Assembly: GCA_947044405.1 (NCBI GenBank)
Contig: CAMRHE010000321.1
Coordinates: 124,001 to 188,000 of the forward strand
Direction: 5' to 3'
DNA: 64,000 nt
Origin: Leptodactylus fallax
Lineage: Eukaryota > Chordata > Amphibia > Anura > Leptodactylidae
A program made the position numbers and the translations under genes. Below the pieces are notes generated by a model. The model was not told the DNA's origin. It searched no databases and saw only the letters and a list, made by a program, of their open reading frames with translations. Positions 1 to 38,312 of the stretch are shown here, in pieces (position 1 is the first letter of the stretch; every line of letters begins with the position of its first letter).

Positions 1-133
1 GAATGGGACTGGTCTAGATGTGTGTGAACTGTGACCATACATGGAGAGACTGGAGCGAGCAGTTTGTGGCCATGTCTGGATTTTGTGACTTCCTTCAGTG
101 CTACAGCCTGACGAGTAAATTCCAGGGACTCTA

Positions 134-25827
<25,694 letters not shown>

Positions 25828-26085
25828 GACGGCGGCGAGATGCACGGTGTCCCCCGCCACCGCCGGTGACGCAGCTCCTCCGCGGCCCCCGAATGGCCGG
25901 CGACTGTCACACAGCGGCGAGGAGGAAAGGGGCGGTGCTGACGGCGGCAGGCGGCGCGTCATAACCAATCCGAGGGTGGATTCAAATACTGACGTAGGAC
26001 GCCCAGCCAATGAGAGGGAAGCGAGGAAAGAGAGGCGGGGTCGAGTGGAGGTTGTAGCGTAAAATAGTTCAATGACGTCAGCAAA
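25828..26085 (-). promoter_or_regulatory. FAM117B: FAM117B promoter region: two CCAAT boxes, GC boxes and a CRE
   Basis: Upstream of the ATG lie GGGGCGG at 25929-25935, CCAAT (plus strand) at 25965-25969 and again at 26007-26011 (42 bp apart, same orientation, NF-Y-like), TGACGTAG at about 25990, a GGCGGGG box near 26034, and a perfect TGACGTCA at 26073-26080. No TATA box stands out. The transcription start is not determined. Confidence 0.65.
26073..26080. promoter_or_regulatory. Consensus cAMP response element (TGACGTCA)
   Basis: Perfect palindromic CRE about 245 bp upstream of the FAM117B ATG, at the edge of the CpG island. Binding by CREB/ATF factors is inferred from the motif only. Confidence 0.6.
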
Positions 26086-26107
26086 ATAAGCAGGAGGTTT
26101 AATACAC

Positions 26108-27103
26108 ACAAGTAATATGTATAGTATACGGTATAGGACATGTCCTGCACATACTACATACATATATACCATGCTATACACATATATAACATGTCCTGCA
26201 CATACTACATACATATATACCATTCTATACACATATATAACATGTCCTGCACATACTGCATACATATATACCATTCTATACACATATATAACATGTCCTG
26301 CACATAGTATACCTTATATAACATGTCCTGCACATACTACCTACATATATAACATGTCCTGCACATACTACATGCATATATACCATTCTATACACATATA
26401 TAACATGTCCTGCACATACTGCATACATATATACCATTCTATACACATATATAACATGTCCTGCACATACCCTGGTATACCTTATATAACATGTCCTGCA
26501 CATACTACCTACATATATAACATGTCCTGCACATACTACATGCATATATACCATTCTATACACATATATAACATGTCCTGCACATACTACATACATATAT
26601 ACCATTCTATACACATGTATAACATGTCCTGCACATACTACATACATATATACCATGCTATACACATATATATGTCCTGCACATACTACATACATATATA
26701 ACATTCTAAACACATATATAACATGTCCTGCACATAGTATACCTTATATAACATATCCTGCACATACTACATACATATATAACATGTCCTACACATAGTA
26801 TACCTTATATAACATGTCCTGCACATTCTACTTACATATATATATATACAGTAACATGTCCTGCACATAGTATACCTTATATAACATGTCCCGCACATAC
26901 TACCTACATATATAACATTCTATGCACATATATAACATGTCCTGCACATAGTATACTTTATATAACATGTCCCGCACATACTACACACATATATAACATG
27001 TCCTGCACGTAGTATACCTTATATAACATGTCCCGCACATACTACACACATATATAACATGTCCTGCACGTAGTATACCTTATATAACATGTCCTGCACA
27101 TAC

Positions 27104-27149
<46 letters not shown>

Positions 27150-28162
27150 CATGTCCTGCACATAGTATACACATATATAACATGTCCTGTACATACTACA
27201 TATATTTATAACATATCCTGCACATAGTATACCTTATATAACATGTCCTGCACATACTACCTACATATATAACATTCTATACACATATATAACATGTCCT
27301 GCACATAGTATACTTTATATAACATGTCCTGTGCATACTACGCACATATAACATGTCCTGCACGTAGTATACCTTATATAACATGTCCTATACATACTAC
27401 ATACATATATAACATGTCCTTCACATAGTATACCTTATATAACATGTCCCGCACATACTACCTACATATATATCATTCTATACTGTACACATATATAACA
27501 TGTCCTGCACATAGTATACCTTATATAACATGTCCCGCACATACTACACACATACTATATATAACATGTCTTGCACGTGGTATACCTTATATAACATGTC
27601 CTGCACATACTATACATATATATATTACATGTCCTGCACATAGTATACACATATATAACATGTCCTGTACATACTACATATATTTATAACATGTCCTGCA
27701 CAAACTATACATCTATATAACATGTCTTGCACATACTACACACATATATAACATGTCCTGCACAAACTATACATCTATATAACATGTCTTGCACATACTA
27801 CACACATATATAACATGTCCTGCACATAGTATACCTTATATAACATATCCAGTAAATACTATACACATAAATAGCATGTCCTGCACATAGTATACCTTAT
27901 GTATCATGTCCTGCATATACTATACATATATATATTACATGTCCTGCACATAGTATACACATATATAACATGTCCTGTACATACTACATATATTTATAAC
28001 ATGTCCTTTACGTACTATACACATATATAACATATCCTGCATATAGTATACCATATATAACATATCCTGCACATTCTGTACACATATATAATATGTCATG
28101 CACATACTATAAACATATATTTCATGTCCTGCACATACTATACACCTATATAACATGTCCTT
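26108..28162. repeat. AT-rich minisatellite upstream of the FAM117B promoter
   Basis: About 2 kb of irregular repeats of ATATATAACATGTCCTGCAC with spacers such as ATACTACATACATATATACC or ATAGTATACCTTATATAACA. Periods mix at roughly 30-46 bp. It begins about 30 bp from the consensus CRE. Confidence 0.95.
27107..27147. repeat. (TA)n microsatellite
   Basis: An uninterrupted TA run of about 20 units inside the AT-rich minisatellite. Confidence 0.97.
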
Positions 28163-28646
28163 TTCTTAGCACTGCAGCTCTTGAAGGCCTAAGGGGCGGG
28201 AGGGTTACTGTCACGGAGACTTCTGTTTGCTTTTCTCACCTACTATAGTAGAAGATAATGTAAAAAGACCCTTCAGTCTACATTAAAAATGTGAACATGT
28301 TTTAAGCTGAGATACAACTGCAGGCCGAAAGCCTGAGGCTGTACTACTACTTCTGATAAGCACGTGTTCCCTTCTGATTTCTGTCAGGTGTCGTGTTGTC
28401 ATAGCAATATCAATGTCATACTTCCCAACATATAAGCTCTGGGATACCCCCTCCTCACCAAAAACAACCCGAAACACCCACTTTGGGGTGCAGTTTGTAT
28501 AACCCTCGTTCTTTTGCCTCCCACTATCCAGTCTTTGCAGGGACTGTTGGCATGTATGCAATATCCCCTATATACACATATAGCTGCCTCTGTTAAAGCC
28601 TGGTTAGTAATATATAGGATGTAGATTGCCATGTAAATACTCACAG

Positions 28647-28787
28647 TAGGCCTCACTAATTTAAGCTGTCTACTAGGCCTCGTTGCCTATAGCAACCAAT
28701 CACAGTTCAGCTTTCATTTCTTAAACAGATGTTGAACAATGAAAGCTACACTGTGATTGGTTGCTATGGGCAAACAAGGCTGGTTTG
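28647..28787. mobile_element. Foldback element
   Basis: The arms pair: CCTATAGCAACCAATCACAG with CTGTGATTGGTTGCTATGGG, and AGCTTTCATT with AATGAAAGCT. Related in its core to 8089-8204. It ends directly beside the next TTAA element. Confidence 0.6.
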
Positions 28788-28795
28788 TCTGTTAA

Positions 28796-29053
28796 AGGGC
28801 CGTTATGGACACGTATCTTCTATAAACAGATCAGGGGATACGTGTCCGATCTCTGGGGCCCGATCGCCAGAGGTTACAGTCCCGGCAGCCCCATACCAGT
28901 GAATGGAGTTTGGTTAAAGGCAGGCACCGTGGCGCTCCATTCACAAGGAGGCCTTAGGGGGACCCGTCCTCCTGATCGCTGGGAGGCCCAATCGCCAGGT
29001 TCCTCAGTGATCGGACACATCCCCTGTTCTGTGTCCATAACGGCACAACCCCT
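28796..29053. mobile_element. TTAA-flanked foldback MITE
   Basis: Flanked by TTAA at 28792-28795 and 29054-29057. The ends AGGGCCGTTATGGACACG and TGTCCATAACGGCACAACCC are inverted, and inner arms also pair (CAGGGGATACGTGTCCGATC with GATCGGACACATCCCCTG). Kolobok- or piggyBac-like by target site. Confidence 0.65.
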
Positions 29054-31705
29054 TTAAGCCTCATACACATGACGGTAGTTTATAGCCGTATAATACCCAC
29101 AATTATGGGCCCACAATTGTGAATCATATAGGGACCCATACATACAGCTAGTACAGATTTGTGTCCAGCCCTAGAAATGAGCCGCAAAATACGGAGCGGG
29201 TTCTCTATTCCTGTCCGTTTTTGTGGCTTGGTCCATTCATTCGTATGTATGGGTCAGTGAAAAACATGGATGCCATTCAGTGCAACATCTGTTCCGTTTT
29301 TACAGACCCATACCTCCCCTCTGCACCATGCAGAATCAAAGGAGATATGTTATCATCAGAATCTCTCAGTAGTGCAGCCTCAAGCTTTGGGCCTGCTGAT
29401 AACTTAGCATAGAAATAAGATACTAATAATTGTTTTTCACATGTTAAAATTGACACAAATGAGGCTTTTTATCCGTTTCAGGTTCTTCTCCTTTAAGCGT
29501 AAACCACTGTAGCCATAAATCTTACTGCTGGTTCATGGAATTTTAATTTTCAAGAGATCGTTCCTAAAATGGCTGATAAATGTAGGTGGTACATATTTAA
29601 TGAGGATTTCTGAGAGTGGTGAATGTACAGAACGCACGTCCCGTCACATCCATTTATTATAGGACATTGGATGGGCCTGTCACCGCCAGATGCGTGGCAG
29701 CGGTATAATAATCTCAGCAGGGAAAGCAGCGCAGCCTGGCGTCATGTATCATCTATATAATTATTATTAGTCATCGGCTATAGAATAAGAACAGGTAGAA
29801 AAAGCTGCAAAATGTTCTACTTTACCTCACTTATAATATATACACAGCATATACTGAATATATCTACAGTACAGTACCTATATATATATATGTATATATA
29901 TAACCCAAAAGCCCGGGTATTCCGGTCACAACAAGTTACCCTCTGTCCACAAGTTACTGATCTGTAGAAGTTCAACTACGTGGGACCCCTGATGATCATG
30001 AGAAACGGGGTGTTTTGAACCCCAGTTTGAATGGAGTGGCAGCGCCCCTGCTGCATTCATTTCAATGGGAACCTCCGGAGATACCCAGAATGTATAGAAT
30101 GTATAGCACTCGGCTGTCTCCAGTGGTCCCTATTGAAATGAATGGACCAAAAGTGCGCATTCTCGACCTGCCGCTCCATTCAAGCTGGGGTAAAACAACC
30201 AAGTTCTTGGGGGTCCCACGCCGATCAGCAAATTACCCCCTGTCCTGTAGATATGGAGTAATTTGTGAACAGAATATCCATTCAAAACCACCAGTCTTAC
30301 ATTGTGTAGTACCCCTCCTGCCACCAAAACAGCTCTGACCAGTTGAGGCATGGACACCAGAAGACCTCTGAAGGCATCTTATGGTGTCTGGCAGTGTCAA
30401 ACTGGGGTACCTAGTAAAATTCATTGTGGGGGTCCATTCTATGGCTACATGAAAATATCTGACATCCATTTGCAAATTCTTAAAGCTGCTCTGGCACATT
30501 TTTTTACTGCTAGCCTGCCTAGTCCTTGTCTTGGACGTTTTGTCTAGAGGCCCTGCCAGTGTCCTCCAGATTGACTCTTGCCTTAAGCTAGAGCCCTCTT
30601 AAAATGGGCATAACAATTTGCACAGCCACAGACTAATTTTTGGGAAACAGACTTGACATGGGGGTGTGACTTATGAAACACCACCCCAAAATTGGGTGGT
30701 CCCACTTGGTTTAGGGGCAGATCCTGTGGCAGGACACCCCAATTTTACCAACTTCAAGGATGGTAAGTATGTGATGCATGCTTACAAGGCGGCAGACCTT
30801 GGAAGACACTGGCGATTGGAGTATGCTGTCTATCAGCAGATATAGTATACTCTGCTATGGTGGGGGGCGAGAGGGTCCACCCTGAGTCGGGGGGTCCACC
30901 AAGGGATTTACCTGCTTCCCTGCGAGCCAGTCCAAGCCTGGCACCAAGACGTTAGCGGAAGATCCTTTACTCCTGTAGGTTGTGAGTTGTGGATTGTTTT
31001 TTTTTTAACATATCCCACTGTGTATGTCTTCTAGATGGAGGACATGATGACATCATCTACCCAACTATTTACAATTTTACATGGTCCACCACAATTCCTA
31101 TCACTATAAAATTCTCAGAGTAAGACCAATAGCCCTGTTCATCCTGAGTCTCCTGGTCCATGGACATATAACAGTACTGCAGTGAAGGCAGACATATGGC
31201 AACCACAAGTCAAAATACAGTGAGTGAAACCGGCCTAAAGCACCAGACATCGGCCTCTGGTCTTAGCAGGAATGTTCTCAGCATAGAGTCTTCATTCGCC
31301 ACTAGAAATCTGTCTTCCCTGGCTCTTAGAATCCTTCTCGTGCTGTGGATGTGCCGCCATATTTACTGCTCTGAGTCACCCCCAAACTAAGACTATTTCT
31401 GGGATTACTTGACACTGAGCAGAGTGTGGTGTGTACAGTACAGCACCCAGTGACACATTAACTTTTAATTAAAACGGATGGAAGTCACCGCACCATTAAC
31501 AGAACCGTATCCCAAGGGGAGAAGAGCTGCCTCCTGGAGTGTAAAAACAGAGCCCAGCAAGACGTCTTGTCTTATTATAGAAGAATCTCAAACATGTCAT
31601 AAAAAAAAAAAGCAGAAAAAGACTTAAAATAACTCAAAATGGAAAGGTCTAGAAAAGGAAGCATCTGCCGGATTTGTCAGAAGCATCATCATCATTAAAG
31701 TGAGG

Positions 31706-32445
31706 AGTGTTATAGCAGTTATATACTTGTACATAAAGCAGTATTATAGTAGTTATATTCTTGTGCATAGAAGCAGTATTATAGTAGTTATATCGTTGTA
31801 CATAGGAGCAGTATTATAGTAGTTATATTCTTGTACATAGGAGCAGTATTATAGTAGTTATATTCTTGTACATAGGAGGTAGTATTATAGTAGTTATATT
31901 CTTGTACATAGGGATAGTATTATAGTAGTTATATTCTTGTACATAGAGGAAAGTATTATAGTAGTTATATTCTTGTACATAGGGCAGTTTATAGTAGTTT
32001 TTATTGTACATAGGAGGCAGTATTATAGTAGTTATATTCTTGTACATAGGAGCAGTATTATAGTAGTTATATTCTTGTACATAGGAGCAGTATATAGTAG
32101 TTATATTCTTGTACATAGGAGCAGTATTATAGTAGTTATATTCTTGTACATAGGAGGAAAGTATTATAGTAGTTATATTCTTGTACATAGGAGCAGTATT
32201 ATAGTAGTTATATTCTTGTACATAGGAGGCAGTATTATAGTAGTTATATTATTGTACATAGGAGGCAGTATTATAGTAGTTATATTCTTGTACATAGGAG
32301 CGGTATTATAGTAGTTATATTCTTGTACATAGGAGGTAGTATCATAGTAGTTATATTCTTGTACAAAGGAGCGGTATTATAGTAGTTATATTCTTGTACA
32401 TAGGAGGTAGTATTATAGTAGTTATATTATTGTGCATAGGAGGCA
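31706..32445 (+). repeat. 35-bp minisatellite, locus 1, left part (about 21 copies)
   Basis: The unit AGTATTATAGTAGTTATATT then CTTGTACATAGGAGC is about 35 bp, varying by 1-2 bp (GGAGC, GGAGGC, GGAGGT). It stops at the LINE-like insertion and resumes at 35720. Confidence 0.97.
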
Positions 32446-35400
32446 ATTTTTATTAAAGTAAAAACAAACATAAATACAATTAAACAAAAATTCTTCCAGA
32501 AATTTCAGACATTTTGTATGTACAAAGAAGGATCAAACAAGAAAATACTTAAAGCAAAATCAACTTAAAGAGTCCACACCTGTTGGAGAAGAAAATTTAA
32601 AGAACATACGGTAAACGAAATAGATCAAACTTAAACTAGATCCACTTTCTTCCATCATAGATCTGAATCAGAGCTCTCCCGGTGACCTGCTGTTTCCATT
32701 TCTGATTCGGACTGCACCTCAGCTCGGCGGGGTCTCCTTTTAGTAGGAGGATCACCCTCTTCCTCATCATATTCTGCCATCATTTGTTGGATCTTCCTGT
32801 CTAGTTCCTCTTCTCCGTCTGACTCTGATAGGATATAGAACCTATTTGCCGTTGCTGTGACATCACCCGTGCTACCTATTCTCATCCTAGTTGGTTTTTG
32901 GACAGTGGACCACTCACCTTCAGGCTTACGGCTGGATCTATCTTTCTTCCTTCTCTTAGTACTGGTGGGTGTTGGGGCAGGAGAAGAGATGGCCACTGAG
33001 GGTTGTGCAACTTGGTCAACAACCTCCATGGTCGCCTCAATGGGTCCTGACTGGGCTTGGCCTTGGGTGGTATCACCTGTATCTGGTTGTGGCACTGACT
33101 CAGTGACTACTGACCCTGACAACAGCGCCTCCTCCTCCTCCTGTATGTCATCAGCCGCTGCCAGCAAGTCCTCATCAGGGATATCCCTATGGAGGTTATG
33201 CCAAGCATCCGGACAGTCCCTGTGGGTGTGACCCATCTTACCACACAGATTACACCTGATGTTTTGGCAGGTAGCGCTCACGTGGCCCATTTCATTACAC
33301 AAGTTGCACTTTACCATGGTGCACACACTTGCTATATGACCGGCCTTCCCACACCTAAAGCATCTGCGCGGCTGACCCGCATAGAAGCAGACGCCTTTCT
33401 CTCGGCCAATAAAGAATGAGTTGGGCAGATGTTGGGTTATGTTATTGTGCTGATGTAACTTAACCAGGACCTTCCACCCACCAGTCCAGATCCCGTCTTC
33501 GTCCCTGTTTTTAGTTAGATCAGACATGAGGTCGCAGTGTCTCCTGAGCCAGATGACAATGTCCTGAGGGGGAACGGCCTCATTCCAGAATACAATGGTG
33601 ACATTTGCCGTATCTGGCCTAGAGATGGGGATGAAGCTGAACTTATTCCAACCCTCAGTATCTCTGAACCTGGTGACATTAGCCCAGAAACGGTCCAGAT
33701 CAGACATCAGCTTAAAGCTGACATCATACCCCTGGCGGTCAGGAAGGTTTATCACTGCCAGGATGTCAGTCGGCAGGAAGCCCATCTGGGTACATAGGAG
33801 CCCTCTGACCACAAACCTTCTATCAGGCAGATCTTCCTTGGCACCTCTGTGCCTAAACTTGACTACATTCCTCCTCTTGAAAGCTTGGCCTGTATAGTTC
33901 GTGCCTGACGTAAAAGAAGGAGCACCGCGGCTCCAGGCATTCCCAGAGGAGGTATGGCCAGATCCGCCATCTTGGCGTGCCTGTGGGCGCTGTGTGGGCT
34001 GCTGAGCACCTGCACTACGAGGTTCTGTTACTATGTGAGTATCTAAAGGGGGAAAGTCCTGTACATTGGACTGTGCTGTGTCCGCCCCACCATCAACCTC
34101 TATGTCTGTGATATCAGCAGAGTCCAGAGACTGGACTGTAGAGGGGTCTGACGCCATAGATGGTGAAGGATCCCCCCCAGAATGAGAAACACTTTCCCCT
34201 GCTGCACCATTATCACATACAGGATTATCTATAATATCAGACACATTAGACAGACAGTCAGTGGCAGCAGAGTCCTGCACAGCAGAGTCCACAGTGTTAT
34301 TACAGTCACTATTGGTGACTTGCACAGCAGAGTCCAGACTGTCCCACACACTCACAACCTGAGACCCCAAATGTGCTACTACCCCAGTACCTTCAGGTAA
34401 CAGTCCACAGTCCTGCTGAGATGACCTGCCTCCTGGGACTTGTGGTGTCTGCACAGATGCTACTTCAGGCAGGGGTCCATAATCTTGCTCTAAAGTGCTG
34501 GTTGCTGGGACTTGTGGTGCCTTGCCAGGAACTGCTGCAGATCTTTGCTGTGGCCCGGCCTTAGCTGCTCCTTCCCCATACAAATTCCTTTCCTTAAAAG
34601 GGAAACTTGCTGGCTGCAGAATAGGCTTTGCATGGGACTGCTGGCCGCCATCTTGAGAGGGTTCAGACCTAGAGCGAGATGATGGTGACTTCTGGAATTC
34701 CTCGAATCGCTGCTGGTTTCTGTAGGATTCTCCCACCGGTCCCATTTGCTCCAGTACAGTCTCGGTCTCCTGTACGTTATCGGCGAGCTCTTTCGCCAGT
34801 GCGCTCAGCTTCTTGTCCACTCCTTCCTCTAACCAAGGTTTAGCAGCCCTTATTTTATAGGCGCAGTCAATCTGTCGCTGCAGATATATTTTACCCGCCT
34901 TTAATGTCTCCAGTCTCCTGACCAGTGCTGGGATCTCGTCTGCCAGGCGCAGTTCAGGTGCACGCTCCGCCATTGTAACACTCTCTCCATTATTGGGTAG
35001 TTTTGCAGGCTGGTTACTCACAGTATGGCTTCTGGTCAGTGTAGCCTGTGACTTCTGGCCTGCTGCGGCTGTTGTCACTGCCATGGGGCCACAATCTGCA
35101 GGTTGGGGACTATCTCCCGGTTTGTTCCCAGTGACCGCACTACTGGTACCATGAGGCCTTCCTGCTGGTCTCACTTTGGTCTCATCCACAGCCTTCACTA
35201 CAGTTTTGCAGTTCCCACTCCCAGATCTTGTCCGCTCAGACCGCACCAGTACAGGCCGCTGCATGTTCTCCAGCATGGTCTGTTTCTCCAGGGACGTTCT
35301 CCTCTGTCTGCAGGAGGGTGGAGTGGACGGGACACCTGTAACCTGTAACCTGTAATGGCGTCTGCACAGGCTGCACGGCTTGCTTCTTCTTACATTCAGG

Positions 35401-35719
35401 TATTCTGTCTGGATGCTGCACAATTACTTTGGTAGGTTGTTGCACCGTACCTCTGCTTGCTTCTGCTACTGCTTTCTTTGCAATAACTTTCTTCCCATCT
35501 TGACTTGCACTGGGACTGCTGACACACTGGACATTACTTCCATTCCTGGAAACTTTGGGATTTTCATCCACTTTCTCAGTTGTCTGGGAATTGCTTCCCA
35601 GAGTAGGCCTTGGAGCCTGGGCCTTGCTAGGGGAGCTGCCCCACCCAGGGTGGCCCCGCCCTGGGCTTTCTCCAGACATCAGGAGACTCAGGAGAGCTAC
35701 AGAAACACAACCTCACAGC
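32446..35719 (-). mobile_element. ORF1-only LINE-like retroelement inserted in the 35-bp minisatellite
   Basis: A 3,274-bp insertion flanked by TAGGAGGCA on both sides (32437-32445 and 35720-35728). The minisatellite is continuous once it and one duplicate are removed. On the minus strand: a ~40-nt leader, a long ORF with three CCHC knuckles, a ~210-nt 3' region and AATAAA (32454-32449) a few bases from the end, with no poly(A) tail. No endonuclease or reverse transcriptase ORF is present. The ORF resembles ORF1 proteins of Tx1/L1-type LINEs and the related ZCCHC3 family. It is best explained as a half-LINE moved in trans, analogous to mammalian HAL1 (inference). Confidence 0.75.
32655..35679 (-). 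CDS. Zinc-knuckle ORF1-like protein (one internal frameshift)
   Basis: Starts at ATG 35679-35677 (MSGESPGRGHPG) and runs open about 110 codons. The reading then continues in a second frame to a stop at about 32655, together near 1,000 codons with no other lesion. The join falls at a triple 7-bp repeat (TTACAGG) near 35336-35356, where one extra copy would cause the shift. Middle part: an RRM-like/ZCCHC3-like region with DRRFVVRGLL, TIVFWNEAVPP-like residues and DEDGIWTGGWKVLVKL. Then three canonical C-X2-C-X4-H-X4-C knuckles at 33362-33321, 33308-33267 and 33254-33213 (residues about 688-737 of the second frame). The acidic C-terminus includes GEWSTVQKP. Likely a nucleic-acid-binding retrotransposition protein. 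It could instead be called a ZCCHC3-like retrocopy, but the target duplication and lack of a tail favour an element. Confidence 0.75.
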
Positions 35720-36432
35720 TAGGAGGCAGTATTATAGTAGTTATATTCTTGTACATAGGGGCAGTATTATAGTAGTTATATTCTTGTACATAGGGGCAGT
35801 ATTATAGTAGTTATATTCTTGTACATAGGAGCAGTATTATAGTAGTTATATTCTTGTACATAGGAGCAGTATTATAGTAGTTATATTCTTGTACATAGGA
35901 ATAGTATTATAGTAGTTATATTCTTGTACATAGGAAGCAGTATTATAGTAGTTATATTCTTGTACATAGGAGCAGTATTATAGTAGTTATATTCTTGTAC
36001 ATGAGCAATATTATAGTAGTTATTTTCTTGTACATAGGAGCAGTATTATAGTAGTTATATTCTTATACATAGGAGAAGTATTATAGTAGTTATATTCTTG
36101 TACATAGGAGCAGTATTATAGTAGTTATATTCTTGTACATGAGCAGGAACCGGCAGTATTATAGTAGTTATTTTCTTGTACATAGGAGCAGTATTATAGT
36201 AGTTATATTCTTGTACATAGGAGCAGTATTATAGTAGTTATATTCTTGTACATAGGAGTAGTATTATAGTAGTTATATTCTTTGTACATAGGAGTAGTAT
36301 TATAGTAGTTATATTCTTGTACATAGGAGCAGTATTATAGTAGTTATATTCTTGTACATAGGGTGCAGTATTGTAGTAATTTTTGTACATAGGGGGCATT
36401 ACAGTAGTGGTTATCTCCATGTACATAGTGTA
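35720..36432 (+). repeat. 35-bp minisatellite, locus 1, right part (about 20 copies)
   Basis: Continuation of the array at 31706 after the retroelement. Units degrade after about 36360 (missing bases, GGGGGC variants). Confidence 0.96.
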
Positions 36433-37077
36433 TAGAGAGGATCTGTAGCTCAGGGAATCTCCTCCCACAATGAAGAAAACATTAAATGTCTTCTTCACCA
36501 TTTATGTTATTATCTGTAGTTCCTGGAGCTGCCCTTTAATCTTTTTTTGCTTTGGGCTGATGAAATCTCACATGTGATTGGCCGGTGCGGATACAGTTAT
36601 CTTTGATGGAATAAACATTACTCTCCTGTGGGTCTAATTTTCTCACAAGAGCATTCTTGTCTATTCTGAATCAAATCCGTTCTGCCGATGCCCTTACAAC
36701 GAGCTTGTTTGTACATGCTGAATACGTCAGAACGATTCGGCAACAGCAAATGTTTACAGTTTTCATGCTGGTGCGATACCATCTGTCTTTGTGTAAAAAC
36801 CGGCAAACTCTCATGACTAATGTTCCAGCTATTTTAGGCGATAAGCTGAGAGGTTGCTTTGGCAAAACTAACAAGTATCCTTTCCATGGAATGCAAGCTG
36901 TGTAAAGTCAATATAGTCCTAGTGCTGGGTGGGACTGTCCTGACTGCAGCTCCTCAATGGTACTTACATAACTATGAATGTGGAGATAAGGACCATGAAC
37001 CGCGGCCTGGGAAATCACACTGAGCACGTGCAGGAAACATCCAGAACTGGTGCTGGAATTCTGGACTGCAGGAAATA

Positions 37078-37079
37078 GA

Positions 37080-37124
<45 letters not shown>
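37078..37124. repeat. (AAT)n microsatellite
   Basis: About 15 uninterrupted AAT/ATA triplets. Confidence 0.97.
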
Positions 37125-37439
37125 CAAATAACTAAAACATAATAATACTTCATTTGAAATCATTTTTATTTAATTGAAATTCAGCCTCTGTATCGCTCAG
37201 TCACAGGGGATCCAATCAGACTATTGACAAAGTACATTTCCAGGAGGAACAATGGAGGGACAGCACAATTTTTTCTGTACTATCACTGTGTGCTGTGTTT
37301 TCCTTCCTGTCTCAGCCAGTTCTGCTCTTTCTTCTTCCCCTACTAACTGATTTAAAGGGAATGCGTTGCCATTTTTTAACATTATTTCTTAACATATCAT
37401 TTTTTAAAACCTCCTTGTATTTCTAGATTTTTTAATTTT

Positions 37440-37620
37440 ATTTCTGTACCTGATTATGGGGACGGCCATCTTGCCAGAGCTCTGCTCTGTTAACAGCATT
37501 CAGTGACTTGCTTTACAGTATACTCGTAGCCATACGCAGCCATAGTCTGTTGCCACCTCACTAGACATGCTCAGTGCAGGGAGGGGGAGGAGATAAGCTG
37601 TGACATCATCTATTGTCAGG
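37440..37620. repeat. Dispersed repeat related to 12828-13065
   Basis: Shares GACGGCCATCTTGCC, GTTAACAGCATTCAGTGA and CTAGACATGCTCAGTG with the copy in FAM117B intron 1. Confidence 0.6.
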
Positions 37621-37864
37621 AAGTAGATATGTTTTCTGAAGCCAAGGAGCTTATTTTTTAGTCACAGAGTCACCCAGGCTTTATAGAAAAGCATAGCCCC
37701 TGCTGTCTCCTCCTGCTCTCCCCCTACATTGTGGCTTCTAAGGTCTATTATTGATGAAATCCTTGGACAACAACTTTAATTTCCAGGGTTCAGCATAAAA
37801 TACAAAGGGATTGATATACTTACCCTCTGATGCCATAATATCACAATCATGCGGACTGTTTCTG

Positions 37865-38312
37865 TACCAAGAAGGGGACTTGCCCTTTAAGACACAGGTC
37901 CATAGTTTGTGTAGATGTCAGTGCATTCACTGGTGAGCAGGGAGCTTACACACATGTATGCTGACTGTTTCCTATATCGACTTGCCCTTTAAGACACAGG
38001 CCCATATTTGTTAATATGTGCAGATGTCATTGGATTTACCGGTGAGCAGGAAGCTTACGCACATGCATGCTGACTGTTTCCTATACATACATAACAATGG
38101 CATTTGCCCTTTAAGACAAAAACCCATATTTTGCTAGTATGTGTAGATGTCAGTGCATTCACTGGTGAGCAGGAAGCTTACACACATGCATGCTGACTGT
38201 TTCCTATACATACCTAACAATGGGACTTGCCCTTTAAGACACAGGCCTATATTTTGCTAGTAGGTGTAGTTGTCAGTGCATTCACTGGTGAGCAGGAAGC
38301 TTCCACACAACT
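37865..38312. repeat. ~122-bp tandem repeat (about 4 copies)
   Basis: TTGCCCTTTAAGACACAGG recurs near 37878, 37983, 38105 and 38227. Each is followed by GTGTAGATGTCAGTGCATTC, ACTGGTGAGCAGGAAGCTTA and CTGACTGTTTCCTATA. The first interval is shorter (about 105 bp). Confidence 0.9.

Larger units (their letters stand above)
28163..31705. other. Intergenic region between FAM117B and the 35-bp array
   Basis: No exon recognised. It contains foldback elements at 28647-28787 and 28796-29053, a short AT microsatellite near 29880-29902, and diverged repeat sequence at 30010-30240 with CATTTCAATGGGAACC. The remainder is unclassified. Confidence 0.6.
36433..37860. other. Intergenic region with dispersed repeat copy
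   Basis: No gene recognised. An (AAT)n run is at about 37078-37124. 37440-37620 is a copy of the family seen at 12828-13065. Confidence 0.6.

Noticed and set aside
26117..26713. Long Tyr/His/Cys-rich reading frames on both strands
   Set aside because: Artefact of the AT-rich ACATGTCC minisatellite, open on both strands because of its palindromic units.
31823..32311. Tyr/Ile-rich reading frames on both strands of the 35-bp arrays (also 36.2-36.5, 48.6-48.8, 49.4-49.6 and 52.5-52.7 kb)
   Set aside because: Produced by 36-bp variants of the minisatellite; low complexity and open on both strands.
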